A stretch of DNA of 64,000 bases from positions 110,856,001-110,920,000 of the forward strand of contig OZ231126.1 in the NCBI GenBank assembly GCA_965153355.1, in the 5' to 3' direction. Each line of letters opens with the position of its first letter. The stretch's first letter is position 1. The translations under genes were made by a program, and so were the position numbers. Source of the stretch: Flaccisagitta enflata. Its lineage: Eukaryota; Chaetognatha; Sagittoidea; Aphragmophora. Under the pieces are notes generated by a model. It saw nothing but the letters and a program-made list of their open reading frames with translations, made no database searches and was not told the origin of the DNA. Shown here in pieces: positions 40,260 to 52,250 of the stretch.

Positions 40260-41860
40260 TTGAAAGAGAAAGGTAGAGATTTTGGTAGAGTTTCAGCAGA
40301 GAGGGAATCCTACGTTTTCGGCGAGGAGGAGCGAAGAAGAAGAAGAAGAGAAGAGAAGAGAGGAGAAGGGAATGAATGAAAGGATTTCTGCTGATGGACT
40401 AGCTACAAATACGATTTTGTGAGAGAAGGAAGAAGCAAGGCGGTTTTCCTACCATTTGAGTTGAAGTTGGAAGGAGGTTATAAAAGTGAAGAAAGATATG
40501 AAACCTAAAAAGCAAAGTAAAGAAACCAAGAAGGGAATATAGAAAAATCCTTTGAGGGAAGTATGAAGAAAAAGGAAGAAGCAGGAAAGAAAATGATGGT
40601 AGAAATGAGGCTTTTATATGTTCAAAAAATGGTTTTCTCGGGTAGAAATGAGGCTTTTATAGATGTCAAAATGAGACCAATAAAAAAACCAATGGAGGAA
40701 TACAAGAGTTAAGTGGGTACTTTTGAGGTTTTCTATAGGTACAAATGAGGTTTTTATATGTGACAAGAAAGGTTTTGGATTGGTAGAAATTAGGCTTTGC
40801 ATGGTGGAAATTAGGCTTTGCATGGTAGAAATAAGGCTTTTACATGGTAGAAATAAGGTTTTATATGGTAGAAATTTGGTTTTAGATGGTGGAAATTTGG
40901 TTTTAGATGGTGGAAATTTGGTTTTAATTGGTGGAAAATTGGTTTTTATGGTAGAAATTAGGTTTTGTGTAGTACCTGAGAAGAAAAAAGTGAAAATTTT
41001 TTTCACGAAAAATAAGAATAAAGAATAGGAAATGAAAGAAGAAGATTTTGAAATGGTTGAAATAAAAATAAGAGAGGTAAGGATTTGAGACAAAGGTATG
41101 AGATAGCGATTTAAAAAAAAAAAAAGGTGGTAGGGTTTTGAGGTTTGATAATGACTATGAGAAAAGGTAGATGTAGACTGTATGGTTGTAGAGGTTGTGA
41201 TGTGAAAGGTCTAGAGCCGCGGTGACAGATGACACATGACAGATGATTGATGACAGATGGTATGCAGTGACAGATGACAGATGACAGATGACAAATAAGG
41301 AAGAGGAGTTAAGGATGAATATTGGGCGCGTGAAAAGGAGGAAGAGAAGTGACGCGTGAATGCGGAAGAGGAAGAAGAAAAACCCATAATAGAAAGAAAT
41401 AGGAAAAGGAAGAGAAGAAAGAAATGGAGGAAAGGAGGAAAGAAAGAAAAAAAAATCGCGTCATAATTGAGGAAAGGGGAAAAGGAAGAGAAAAAGAGGA
41501 AGAGAAATGAGGAGGATAAAGGAGGAAGAGAAGCAAAATAAAGGAAAGATATGGAGGTGGAAGAGGAAGATAAAACAATTGAAATATATAATAGGAAACT
41601 TTTAGAAATTTTTATTAGAATCATGGATGAAAGTGAAAAGCAATTTTATTCGAGTAAATGCCATAAATATCCACCTGGTAGCCTCCTGATTTGTATGGGA
41701 GCCTCGGCTTGTGGTCAGCAATAGATAAATACTCGAAATAATAATTTTTCTTAGAATTTTAAACCCAGCCTTAGGATTTCCTACTTTTTTGGATTTTTTT
41801 GAAAATTGATTTGAAGTTTTCTAAATTCAGGCCTAGGACCCTCTACTTTTACCAAAATTT
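40260..41860. repeat. Purine-rich and minisatellite region, no gene
   Basis: 40,720-40,985 is a minisatellite of about 21-22 bases ('tggtagaaataaggctttta' type, roughly 12 units). 41,221-41,296 repeats 'gacagat'. 41,300-41,600 is AGG/GAA-rich. Long open frames across these are low-complexity. I see nothing gene-like. Confidence 0.7.
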
Positions 41861-42645
41861 TAAAATGAAGTTTTATTATGAAGGTTTCCTAAAACCTGGC
41901 TAAGGACCCTCTACTTTTACTGAAATTTTAAAATGAAGTTTTTATTATGAAGGTTTTCCTAAAACCAGGCTAAGGACCCTCTACTTTTACGATTTTTAAA
42001 GTTGCTTTAAAGTTGCTTAAAAAATTGCCTCAAAGTTTCCCAAACCCAGCTGCTGGACCCTCTACTTTTACAATTTTTAAAGTTGCTTTAAAGTTGCTTA
42101 AAAGTTGCTTTAAAGTTTCCCAAACCCAGCTGATGGACCCCCTACTTTTACGATTTTTAAAGTTGCTTTAAGTTGCTTAAAAAATTGCTTTAAAGTTTTC
42201 CAAACCCAGCTGCTGGACCCTCTACTTTTACGATTTTTAAAGTTACTTTAAAGTTGCTTAAAAAATTGCTTTAAAGTTTTCCAAACCCAGCTGCTGGACC
42301 CTCTACTTTTACGATTTTTAAAGTTACTTTAAAGTTGCTTAAAAGTTGCTTTAAAGCTTCCCAAACCCAGCTGATGGACCCCCTACTTTTCATTTTTTTT
42401 AGTGACGTGCTACGCAACTCTACACCCCGCTTTGTCGGTATGTCCGTGTCTTGGTCTATCTGTTGGTTCATTCCTCATGCTTTACTTTTTATTGGTTTTT
42501 GCGGTTTTTGGCCTCACTGCTCCTGCCCAAATGATGGAGTGACTGGGGTTGTCGTGTATCCGGCTTTGTTAAAAAAAGGATGATTTAAAGTTGCTTTAAA
42601 GTTGCTTTAAAGTTTCCCAAAACTAGTGGATAGACCTACTACTTG
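41861..42645. repeat. About 85-base satellite array with an inserted element
   Basis: About seven units of 'cccagctgctggaccctcta' + 'cttttacgatttttaaagtt' + 'gctttaaagttgcttaaa' run from about 41,870 to 42,392. The array is interrupted by a family-1 element and resumes at about 42,583-42,645. Confidence 0.8.
42398..42578 (+). mobile_element. Family-1 element inside the 85-base satellite
   Basis: Hairpin remnant 'agtgacgtgctacgcaact', 'ctacaccccgctttgt', a short degenerate minisatellite, 'ctgctcctgcccaaatgatg' and end 'cgtgtatccggctttg', flanked by T and A runs. Satellite units on both sides show it inserted into a pre-existing array. Confidence 0.75.
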
Positions 42646-42904
42646 TAAGATTTGTGGGTGTGAGTTAATGGATATAGGACTCCTGCAAGCAGCATTATTG
42701 ATGTACACAAGGAGGAAAAGTATTTAGCCACAGATACAGTTATAAACTATGTTTAAGCCTTAGGGTTGTATAAGGGTTACCTTTAGGGTAACAAGGCAGT
42801 TGGCCTTCATAAATAGATAGGCAGTTCGGTTTGGATGAAGATAGATCAAGGAGCAACAAGGACAACACCTATAAGTAGTGTGTGAGAGTTACATGATGAT
42901 TTAG

Positions 42905-43187
42905 AATAAGTAAGAATCCAAATTTGATGCAGCAATTATAATGCTATAATCCTACAAGTTTTAATTAAGCTTTGATTGAATCTATTGTACATTTTTAAGG
43001 TATGAAATGTGATGTTTTAAGACTTCAATTATGTGATTAAATGCTGGAATTAGGTTGATAAACAATGTTATGAAGATATGAAATCAAATTTGCCTAGACA
43101 CACTTGTTTTGGTTTTATCCCAAGCGAGGGTCAAAAGCAAAAGATTATCATCTAAAAGGACATAAAGAAGAATTTAAACCAACTTCA
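42905..43187 (+). repeat. About 270-base direct repeat preceding a gene fragment
   Basis: Nearly the same sequence occurs at about 51,893-52,157. Both begin 'tttgatgcagcgattata' (or 'gcagcaattata') and end 'aaccaacttcag', a good 3' splice site, directly before coding sequence (the repeat-bearing fragment here, HELQ there). Confidence 0.75.
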
Positions 43188-44046
43188 GTCGGATGCTCCT
43201 CCTGCCAACTGTCCAGTGGATGCGGTGGAGGCGGAATTGAAAGCGGACGTTGAAGGCTCCATCCACTCGGAGTTGAATGCATTTGTGCCAACTCTCTGAT
43301 GGAGGCGGCGTCGGAAGAGGTTTTTGAAGGCTCCGTCCCTTTGGAGTCGAATGATCCTCATGCTAACTGTCCAGTGGAGGCGGTGGAGGTAAAGTCGGAA
43401 GCGGTCCTTGAAGTCTCCATTCCTTTGGAGTCGGATGCTCCTCGTGCCAACTCTCTGATGGAGGCGGCGTCGGAAAAGGTCTTTGAAGGCTCCGTCCCTT
43501 TGTTTCCGGATGCTCCTGGTGCCAACTGTATGGTGGAGGTGGCGTCGAAAGCAGACCCAAACGCCTTCGCCCATTCTACTTCATACCCCTTGTCTTGCGT
43601 AGAGGAGGCCATAGTGACGGCTTCCAGATCTTTCATCAATTTAATTGAAGCAATTTCAAGCAAATCTGCAAGAAGTGCCCCGTTGACCGAGGCTCACATA
43701 TGTAATGTCAATATTGTTGCAGACGCGGCAAAAAAGTCTCTCAAACTTAGTCGCAGTGTACATTGAATCGGGACAATCATCTTCAATGCCCAACATTCCC
43801 GTGGATGAAGGCGATCAACATCGCGACAATGCATCAAATCATTCGGGATATAACCCCTACTCTCCCTCAGATTGTCCATTCTGAGATATTAAAGTAAAGA
43901 TTGAGAGGGGCGAAGAAAAACAGGAGGAGGAAGAGGAGGAGGGAGTTGAGGAGGAGGAGCAGGAAGTGCCTGTCATTCATGATCCAAGGTCTCCAAGTAA
44001 TACAGATGGTACCCAAGCAGTTACTTACCCCATTAGTCCAGGCTTT
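43188..44046 (+). pseudogene. Repeat-bearing acidic coding fragment, cut by the large inverted repeat
   Basis: From the splice site at 43,187 sequence codes about five tandem units alternating 84 and 75 bases, each with SDAP-ANCPVEAVE-type or EAASEEVFEGSVPLE-type motifs. A stop splits the frame near 43,299; the frame from 43,299 runs to 43,766. A different frame then reads IPVDEGDQHRDNASNHSGYN, a stop near 43,882, and an acidic stretch (EEKQEEEEEEGVEEEEQE) to 44,046. There it abuts the inverted repeat. The acidic style resembles genes at 49.7-51.8 kb, so this may be a broken relative. No family recognised. Confidence 0.4.
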
Positions 44047-46088
44047 TAAAAAAAAGCATCGGCGATTCTGCAGCAAAGCCTGAAAATTTGAATACAGGGT
44101 CAGTTTTTGATGCTGAACAAGACTAGGATCGGTGCATGTCTGAATTTTTTATGGACCTACCTAAAAAATGCATTTTTTCTCAAAAAAATTTTTCAAAATA
44201 GCGCCAACGCCAAACCGTTCAACGGATCATCATAAAAATTTAGTTGAAGCAAAATAGAGGTTTTTTTTACTTCCATACCAAATCTTATCAAAATCCGTTC
44301 ACAAGAAGCGGAGTTATGGCTGTTTAAAGTCTGGGTACGTTTTTCAAAAAAACGCTATATTTGGTTTTTGGCCAAAAAAATTGAAAAAATCATTTTTAGA
44401 CCCCCAAATTTTGCATGGACATTACTTTGACCATTTGGCACCTACTGAAAAAAACGGATCAAAAAAATATTCAGTTTTGCTCCCATTATGGCTAAAAAAC
44501 CAAAAAACTGGATATCAAAATCTACACCCAATTTTCAAAAAAGCTAATTTTGTAAAAATAGCCTAATTTTTTATGCCAGCTCCAGGAATCAGTCCTCCAT
44601 AGGCATAATTACTTGAATGCAAAGTTTAATAATGGTCCAAAAACAGAAAAACACAAAAAAACGGTTTAAAGTCTGAAAATTAGGTGCCCAAAATTTTGCA
44701 TTTTTGGATACCTTTGGACATTCGGCACCGCTACGGCCAAACCCTTTGAGCTAGTTGCCCCAAATTTTGCACACAAGTTGCCAAGCACCTGGGGCATCTT
44801 CATGCAAAATTTTACGCCATGTGGCCAAGCTTAGGTTACATTTTTGGGCTAAAAATCCCTTAAAAAACGCCCAAAAAATGCAAAAAACTGGTTTTTTAGC
44901 CATATAGGCCAAACTATGTGTCTCACTATCATTAAATTTTGCATTGATGGACTTGACCTCAACATGTACCTGCATGAAAAATTTCATTGGCTTGTGATGA
45001 ACCGTTTTCTCTAAATTCAACTTTGAATTTTTTCAAAATTTTGCATTTTCATTTTTGAAATACATTTCTAGTTTTTCCAACCAAGATAGAGTGTATTTTG
45101 ATGCACACTATGAGAATTTATTCTTCATAAGCGTATTCACTTGGGTGCAAAATTTTACAATGGTCCGATAACACCAAAAACCTAAAATCACTGCTCAAAA
45201 TCATGATATTAGGGGTACAAAATTTTGCATTTTTGGACATCTTAGGACACTTTGGCTTGCTACAGCCAAACGCCTTGAGTTAGTGGCCCAAAATTTTGCA
45301 CACAGCTTGCCAAGCACTAGGGCCATCTTTTTGCAAAATTTCAGCTTATACCTCAAATGCTGAGAAGGATTTTTGGCCTAAAAATCCCCAAAAAAGGCCC
45401 AAAAAATGCAAAAAAATGGTTTTTTAGCCATATAGGCCAAACAAGGTGTCACACTATCATAAAATTTTGCATGCCTGGACTTGACCTCAATATGTACCTG
45501 CATGAAAAATTTCATTGGCCTGTGATAAACCGTTTTCTCAAAATTCAACTTTTAATTTTTTCAAAATTTTGCATTTTCATTTTTGAAATACATTTCTGAT
45601 TTTTTCAACCAAGATAGAGTGTATTTTGATGCACATTTTGAGAATCTATTCTTCATAAGCATATTCATTTGGGTGCAAAATTGTACAATGGTCCAATAAC
45701 TCCAAAAACCTAAAATCACTGCTCAAAATCATGATATTAGGGGTACAAAATTTTGCATTTTTGGACATCTTAGGACATTTTGGCTGGCTACAGCCAAACG
45801 CCTTGAGTTAGTGGCCCAAAATTTTGCTCACAGCTTGCCAAGCACCAGGGCCATCTTTTTGCAAAATTTCAGCTTATACATCAAATGCTGAGAATGATTT
45901 TTGGCCTAAAAATCCCCAAAAAAGGCCCAAAAAATGCAAAAAAATGGATTTTTAGCCATATAGGCCAAACGATGTGTCACACTATCATGAAATTTTGCAT
46001 GCCTGGACTTGACCTCAATATGTACCTGCATGAAAAATTTCATTGGCCTGTGATAAACCAATTTTTTCAAAATTCAATTTTGAATTTT
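44047..46088 (+). repeat. Left arm of a 2 kb inverted repeat made of AT-rich units
   Basis: Reverse-complement partner of 47,640-49,675. It starts 'cggcgattctgcagcaaagc'. It contains a direct tandem duplication of about 528 bases (about 45,005-45,532 and 45,533-46,060), with 'caaaattttgca' as a frequent internal word. Frames reading MLRRIFGLKIPKKGPKNAKK recur in each unit but only because the DNA repeats. Confidence 0.85.
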
Positions 46089-47639
46089 TTTCAACAAGGC
46101 CAACACCTATAGGTCACGTGTGAGACTTACAGATTGCCTTAGAATGCCTTAGAATGCCTTAGAATGACTTAATATACCCTAAAATGACTTAAAATCACTC
46201 AAAGAAATAAAATTCATAAAAAAAGTAAAAGTGTGACCGACAGACCAACAGACCAACCAACCGACGGACAGACAAATTGGGGTGTAGAGTCGCGTGCACG
46301 TGACCAAAAATTTCGCATTTTTAGTCGCGTGCAGGCAATTATGACCCGCTCTGTCCATCGGTCTGTCTGTCTGTCTGATTTAATTAACAATTATACCTCC
46401 ATTTGGGCAGTTGCATTACAATCTGTGATATTCTGAACCTAAGTTTCTTGTATTGATTAAGTTAAGGTAGTCAGGAACAAATATTTGAGCCATAGACCTT
46501 AGAGATATTCCATTTGATAGGCATTACCATGACTATGCAAAATATTATGATAGGAAGACATGTGATTTGGCAGTTATGGCTGAAATAGTAACCTAAACTT
46601 TGTCTTATAGCTTGAAATTTTGCATAAAGATGCTCCTGGTGCAAAGCAACTTGAATGTAAAATTTGAGGCTAATGCTTGAATATAGCAAGACCATATGTC
46701 TTAGGATATCCAAAAATGCAAAATTTTGGATAGCTGATTTTATGCCTCTGAGTAGTACTTATGAGCTATTGGACCATTGTGAAGTTTTGCAGCCAAGTTA
46801 ATATGCTTTTGAGGAATAGATTCTCAAAGCCTGCATCAAAATATAAGCTATCTTGGTTAAAAAACAAGATAACTGTATTTTGAAAAACGATGCAAAATTT
46901 TCAAAAAAAAACAAAAAAAAAAAAAACTAAAAACTAGATTGTGGAAAAATGGCTTATCTTGGGCAAATAAAATTTATCATACAGAATTCATAAATTCCAC
47001 ACATGTAAAATCTTTTGATAAAGAGACAAATAGATTGGCAGATATAGCAAAAACAAGGCCGGATACACAGCTACCCCAGTCGCGTGCGGGTGGGCAGGGG
47101 CCGTAATTGAGGTAACCAGATCATTTGGGCAGGAGCAGTGAAGCCAAACATCCCAAAAACCCAAAAAAAGTAAAGTGTGACCGACGGACCGACGGACGGA
47201 CCGACGGACGGACCGACGGACCGACAAAGCGGGGTGTAGAGTAGCGTAGCACGCGACTAAAAAATACATTTTCTGCATTTAACGGACATTGTTAGGCATT
47301 TCTAGGCTAAAAAACTTCAATAGCCTTTGATTTATGGATAAAAATTTTGCAAAATGATGCACCTGGTGCTTGGTAACTTGTGTGCAAAATTTGGGGCCAC
47401 TGGCCCCAAGCGCTTGGCCATAGCAAGACCAAATGTCTTAAAATATTAAAAAATGCAAAATTTTGGACCCCTAATTTCATGTTGAGCAGTAATTTAGATT
47501 TTCAGAGCCATTGGACCTTTAAAAAAAATTTCCATCTCAATGAATTTGCTCATGGAGAATAGATTTTCAAAGCCTGTATCAATATGCACCCTATCTTTAT
47601 CAAAAAATGAAATTGATGAAAATGCAAAGTTTTTCAAAC
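46089..47639. repeat. Spacer of the inverted repeat with family-1 elements and diverged units
   Basis: 46,092-46,312 is a family-1b element (starts 'caaggccaacacctata', 'ccttagaatg' array, (GGAC) minisatellite, end hairpin 'gtcgcgtgcacgtgac'). 46,318-46,385 is a 5' piece of another. 46,600-46,900 and 47,290-47,639 are diverged copies of the AT-rich unit in the orientation of the right arm. 47,050-47,262 is a well-preserved family-1 element in reverse orientation. No gene. Confidence 0.75.
47050..47262 (-). mobile_element. Family-1 element, well preserved
   Basis: Reading minus: hairpin GTCGCGTGCTACGC(T)AC, 'tctacaccccgctttgt', (CGGTCCGTC)n, T-rich block, 'cactgctcctgcccaaatga', 'cccctgcccacccgcacgcg', 'ggtagctgtgtatccggcct'. 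Termini and order match the copy at 3,411-3,633, giving the family consensus. Confidence 0.85.
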
Positions 47640-49675
47640 AAGTTCAAAATTGAATTTTGAAAAAAATTGGTTTATCACAGGCCAATGAAATTTTTCATGC
47701 AGGTACATATTGAAGTCAAGTCCAGGCATGCAAAATTTCATGATAGTGTGACACATCGTTTGGCCTATATGGCTAAAAAACCATTTTTTTGCATTTTTTG
47801 GGCCTTTTTTGGGGATTTTTAGGCCAAAAATCCTTCTCAGCATTTGAGGTATAAGCTGAAATTTTGCAAAAAGATGGCCCTGGTGCTTGGCAAGCTGTGT
47901 GCAAAATTTTGGGCTACTAACTCAAGGCGTTTGGCTGTAGCCAGCCAAAATGTCCTAAGATGTCCAAAAATGCAAAATTTTGTACCCCTAATATCATGAT
48001 TTTGAGCAGTGATTTTAGGTTTTTTGGAGTTATTGGACCATTGTACAATTTTGCACCCAATTGAATATGCTTATGAAGAATAGATTCTCAAAATGTGCAT
48101 CAAAATACACTCTATCTTGGTTGAAAAAATCAGAAATGTATTTCAAAAATGAAAATGCAAAATTTTGAAAAAATTAAAAGTTGAATTTTGAGAAAACGGT
48201 TTATCACAGGCCAATGAAATTTTTCATGCAGGTACATATTGAGGTCAAGTCCAGGCATGCAAAATTTTATGATAGTGTGACACCTTGTTCGGCCTATATG
48301 GCTAAAAAACCATTTTTTTGCATTTTTTGGGCCTTTTTTGGGGATTTTTAGGCCAAAAATCCTTCTCAGCATTTGAGGTATAAGCTGAAATTTTGCAAAA
48401 AGATGGCCCTGGTGCTTGGCAAGCTGTGTGCAAAATTTTGGGCCACTAACTCAAGGCGTTTGGCTGTAGCAAGCCAAAGTGTCCTAAGATGTCCAAAAAT
48501 GCAAAATTTTGTACCCCTAATATCATGATTTTGAGCAGTGATTTTAGGTTTTTGGTATTATCGGACCATTGTAAAATTTTGCACCCAAGTGAATACGCTT
48601 ATGAAGAATAAATTCTCATAGTGTGCATCAAAATACACTTTATCTTGGTTGGAAAAACTAGAAATGTATTTCAAAAATGAAAATGCAAAATTTTGAAAAA
48701 ATTCAAAGTTGAATTTAGAGAAAACGGTTCATCACAAGCCAACGAAATTTTTCATGCAGGTACATGTTGAGGTCAAGTCCATCAATGCAAAATTTAATGA
48801 TAGTGAGACACATAATTTGGCCTATATGGCTAAAAAAACAGTTTTTTGCATTTTTTGGGCGTTTTTTAGGGATTTTTAGCCCAAAAATGTAACCTAAACT
48901 TGGCCACATGGCGTAAAATTTTGCATGAAGATGCCCCAGGTGCTTGGCAACTTGTGTGCAAAATTTGGGGCAACTAGCTCAAAGGGTTTGGCCGTAGCGG
49001 TGCCGAATGTCCAAAGGTATCCAAAAATGCAAAATTTTGGGCACCTAATTTTCAGACTTTAAACCGTTTTTTTGTGTTTTTCTGTTTTTGGACCATTATA
49101 AAACTTTGCAGTCAAGTAATTATGCCTATGGAGGACTGATTCCTGGAGCTGGCATAAAAAATTAGGCTATTTTTACAAAATTAGCTTTTTTTGAAAATTG
49201 GGTGTAGATTTTGATATCCAGTTTTTTGGTTTTTTAGCCATAATGGGAGCAAAACTGAATATTTTTTTGATCCTTTTTTTTCAGTAGGTGCCAAATGGTC
49301 AAAGTAATGTCCATGCAAAATTTGGGGGTCTAAAAATGATTTTTTCAATTTTTTTGGCCAAAAACCAAATATAGCATTTTTTTGAAAAACGTACCCAGAC
49401 TTTAAACAGCCATAACTCCGCTTCTTGTAAACGGATTTTGATAAAATTTGGTATGGAAGTAAAAAAAACGTCTATTTTGCTTCAACTAAATTTTTATGAT
49501 GATCCGTTGAACGGTTTGGCGTTGGCGCTATTTTGAAAAATTTTTTTGAGAAAAAATGCATTTTTTAGGTAGGTCCATAAAAAATTCAGACATGCACCGA
49601 TCCTAGTCTTGTTCAGCATCAAAAACTGACCCTGTATGCAAATTTTCAGGCTTTGCTGCAGAATCGCCAATGACT
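47640..49675 (-). repeat. Right arm of the 2 kb inverted repeat
   Basis: Inverted copy of 44,047-46,088, ending 'gctttgctgcagaatcgcc' immediately before the gene that starts at 49,707. Similar to bases 1-1000. Confidence 0.85.
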
Positions 49676-49706
49676 TTATTTTTATTCCTTTAGCAGCCAG
49701 GACTAC

Positions 49707-50756
49707 ATGGATGGTACCAAAGGTGACAATGGGTATATTCCCATTCATGAAAGGTCCCCCAAATGGATTAGGCCTCTTCCCGAATGGCGCACAAATGAAG
49801 GAGCTCTTCTTATTTGGGGCAAAAACCGAGGAGAAAAGAGAAAAAGTTCTGAGGACTCCTTAAGAATCCAAAATAAGAAAATTAGCTCAACTGAGGAAAT
49901 AGGGAACAGGAGACAAACCGAGTCGATGAGAAGGGAAGAAAACAACAAGGTTTGGTCTCAGCTGAGATCAACAAAGGGGCAAGAGAAAACCCAACATTGG
50001 TATGATAGTTTTGATGAAGATAAGCATTACTCCGAAGATGGCCCCACTGATGAGATAATCAAAGAAAAAAGGTTGCAAATGTACAGATAGATGGAAGAAA
50101 AGGAAAAAAAGGAGGCAGAGGAGGAAGAAGAAAGGAAAGATGAAAAATTGGTGCCGGATGGAAATTGGAGTGAGAAGAAAAGAAGAGATGACGATGATCC
50201 AACAGATGGCAGTGGCAGTGGCAACTCAGGAGCTGGATTTACACAAAGAAGGGGGCGTTTTTTCAACGATTATGCAAAAGGCCCCAATGACCAGGGATAT
50301 GGAAATGGTATGCGGCAATATGGGAACGCGGGAAATGGCAATGTTTGTGATGCCATGGATGCGAGTGGAAATGAGGCCAACTTGAAGGATACCGATGACC
50401 AATTGAAATTACAAGCATATCTGGATTATGACGCCGAATGCTTTCAAGCTTTAGTCAAAGGATACCAAGATGAGCAATCTTTCCATAAATGGGGACTGAA
50501 AATGGCGGCTCAAAATCGTATTCACGTCATGTTGATAAAAGATAAGAATAAGAAAACCTTCAATCAGACCCTGGTTTGGCGTAAGGCCAAATATTCCAAC
50601 AAAAGAATTCAAAATCTAGATGAGCCAAAAAACCTGAGCCCAAAATCCAGAAAAGATAGGTCAATGGTTGATAAATGGTTGGACGAAGCCAAACTCATGG
50701 TGAAAGCATCCTACAAGTTTACAAGAACCTTTGGTGAGGCTCCTATCACGGTTTAA
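49707..50756 (+). pseudogene. Unknown acidic/basic protein split by an in-frame TAG followed by ATG
   Basis: The frame from ATG 49,707 (MDGTKGDNGYIPIHERSPKW) runs 127 codons to TAG at 50,088-50,090 and continues in the same frame at once with ATG (MEEKEKKEAEEEEERKDEK) for 221 codons to 50,756. The first half is polar; the second has an acidic start, a Gly/Asn-rich linker and a globular-looking end (DYDAECFQALVKGYQDEQ, WRKAKYSNKRIQNLDEPKN). A 3' splice site (cctttag) lies 14 bases before 49,707. It may be one gene with a nonsense codon, or two frames joined by stop-restart. No family recognised. Confidence 0.45.
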
Positions 50757-50900
50757 TCGCTTTTAGCCATAATAGAGGACAATGGAATGTTGCAAAAAAA
50801 GAAACAGTGACTAATTGGCAAATGTAAATTTTTTATTGATTATGCCTAATTTCCTGTTTTTTTTTTGTGTGTGTTTTTTTTTTATTTTGTTTTTGCAGAA

Positions 50901-51821
50901 ATGGATTCATTCTGTAGAACGATTGTTTTAGACAAACATCATTGCATTATGCTTGAAAATGTCACAAAAGAAACTGACAGCGATTTTCACAAAGTGGGAC
51001 CCCATCGCGCAATTTTAGGGTCTATTGAAGATATGCCAACCCAATGGAGGGCGCCTGAAGGCTACCATTGTGTTGGGCATTTCTTTTCCGACGAGATTGT
51101 TTTTCAATCTAACGAGATTGTTAACTTTTTGGATACTCTCAAAAAGTTGGATGAAGATGGCTCAATTGCTTTTTTCGACCCGTTCACGTTCAAGAGGTTG
51201 GACCAAACCGTTTTACATGCTGAACATGGTATAGAACTGTCAGAAGACGAAACCGCATCCAAGGAAAGTGAAGAGGAGGAGGAGGAGGAGGAGGTGAGCC
51301 TCAATGCCGGTATGGAGATGGTGAGCATTAACGCCGACAGGGAGGAAATGGAGGCCGAGGATCCTGGCAGACCAACAAATTCATCAAGTTTAAACCGGGT
51401 GAATGAGTGGATGGCGAAATATCCTGAAATGTTTGAAGCTGCGAGTGCCCAGAAGCCTGACAAAAACCATGGAGAAGAACCTAGGGTAGTGTTCATGCTA
51501 CCCCCCAATGGAGACTATATGTTTGTTGGTAAGTTAAACGGAATTTCATATTTTTCTATCACCCTGGAATATAATTTATAAGCTCTGAACCTGTTAAGCA
51601 TTATTTGTAAAAAAACAGAACCTTTTTTTGCATTATCACAGAAACAACCCGTTGGGTGGAAAAGAGACATATTGCTCTCAGTGGAAACGCAATAAAGAAG
51701 ATGTTTGAAAAAGAAGATTTCCTGCGTACTCTTGATGAAGAAAAACCACAATGTGGATGCCATATCATTCATAACACAATGTTGTTGCCCTGTGGCAATG
51801 CTGGCATAAACAAAAATTAGG
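50901..51821 (+). CDS. Unknown protein with EKRHIAL motif, two exons (paralogue of 59,776-60,498)
   Basis: ATG 50,901 lies two bases after a strong 3' splice site (tttttgcag, ends 50,898). Exon 1 ends at 51,528 (GTAAGT donor); exon 2 is about 51,643-51,821. The protein is about 268 residues: an N-terminal globular part with HRAILGSIEDMPTQW and FDPFTFKRL, a Glu tract (EEEEEEEEV), a linker, and a C-terminal module with FVETTRWVEKRHIALSGN and a CGCH-type end. The C-terminal module matches FVETNDYREKRHIALDSE in the gene at 59,776, showing a gene family. The intron falls exactly in the shared VET segment. No known family recognised. Confidence 0.55.
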
Positions 51822-51892
51822 ACAAGTGATCTACATTGTTGGCCTAATGCAACCGCGTTTATGAACGTTAAAAACTTTAAACAGTGATTAAA

Positions 51893-52157
51893 TTTGATGC
51901 AGCGATTATATTGCTATAATCCTACAAGTTTTTATTAAGCTTTGATTGAATCTATTGAACATTTTTAAGGTATGAAATGTGATGTTAAAAGACTTCAATA
52001 ATGTGATTAAATGCTGGAATTAGGTTGATAAACAATGTTATGAAGATATGAAATAAAAACTTGCCTAGACACTTGTTTTGGTATCATCCCAAGCGAGGCT
52101 GAAAAGCAAAAGATTATTATTAAAAAGGCCATAAAGAAGAATTTCAACCAACTTCAG
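51893..52157 (+). repeat. Direct repeat preceding HELQ
   Basis: Second copy of the 42,905-43,187 sequence, ending with the 3' splice site 'accaacttcag' at 52,157, 93 bases before the HELQ start codon. It could be a duplicated intron or leader region. Confidence 0.75.
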
Positions 52158-52250
52158 GGGTCCGCCTAAAAATAGGTAAAAGCTAAGCATTGTTGCCGCT
52201 AGCTTTCGCCCAAGATTACGAAGAAAAAAAATCATTTGAGTTGGCATAAA

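Noticed and set aside
40614-41624. Ser/Phe-rich minus-strand frames in the 40.6-41.6 kb minisatellites
   Set aside because: They arise from the 21-22 base repeat and purine-rich tracts.
45357-48372. Recurring frame MLRRIFGLKIPKKGPKNAKK in the 44-49.7 kb repeat
   Set aside because: It repeats because the DNA unit repeats; composition is AT-driven, ends differ, and frames on the other strand are equally conserved.
49636-49863. Plus-strand frame starting in the inverted repeat and overlapping 49,707
   Set aside because: It begins in repeat sequence and is in another frame than the better-supported 49,707-50,756 reading.
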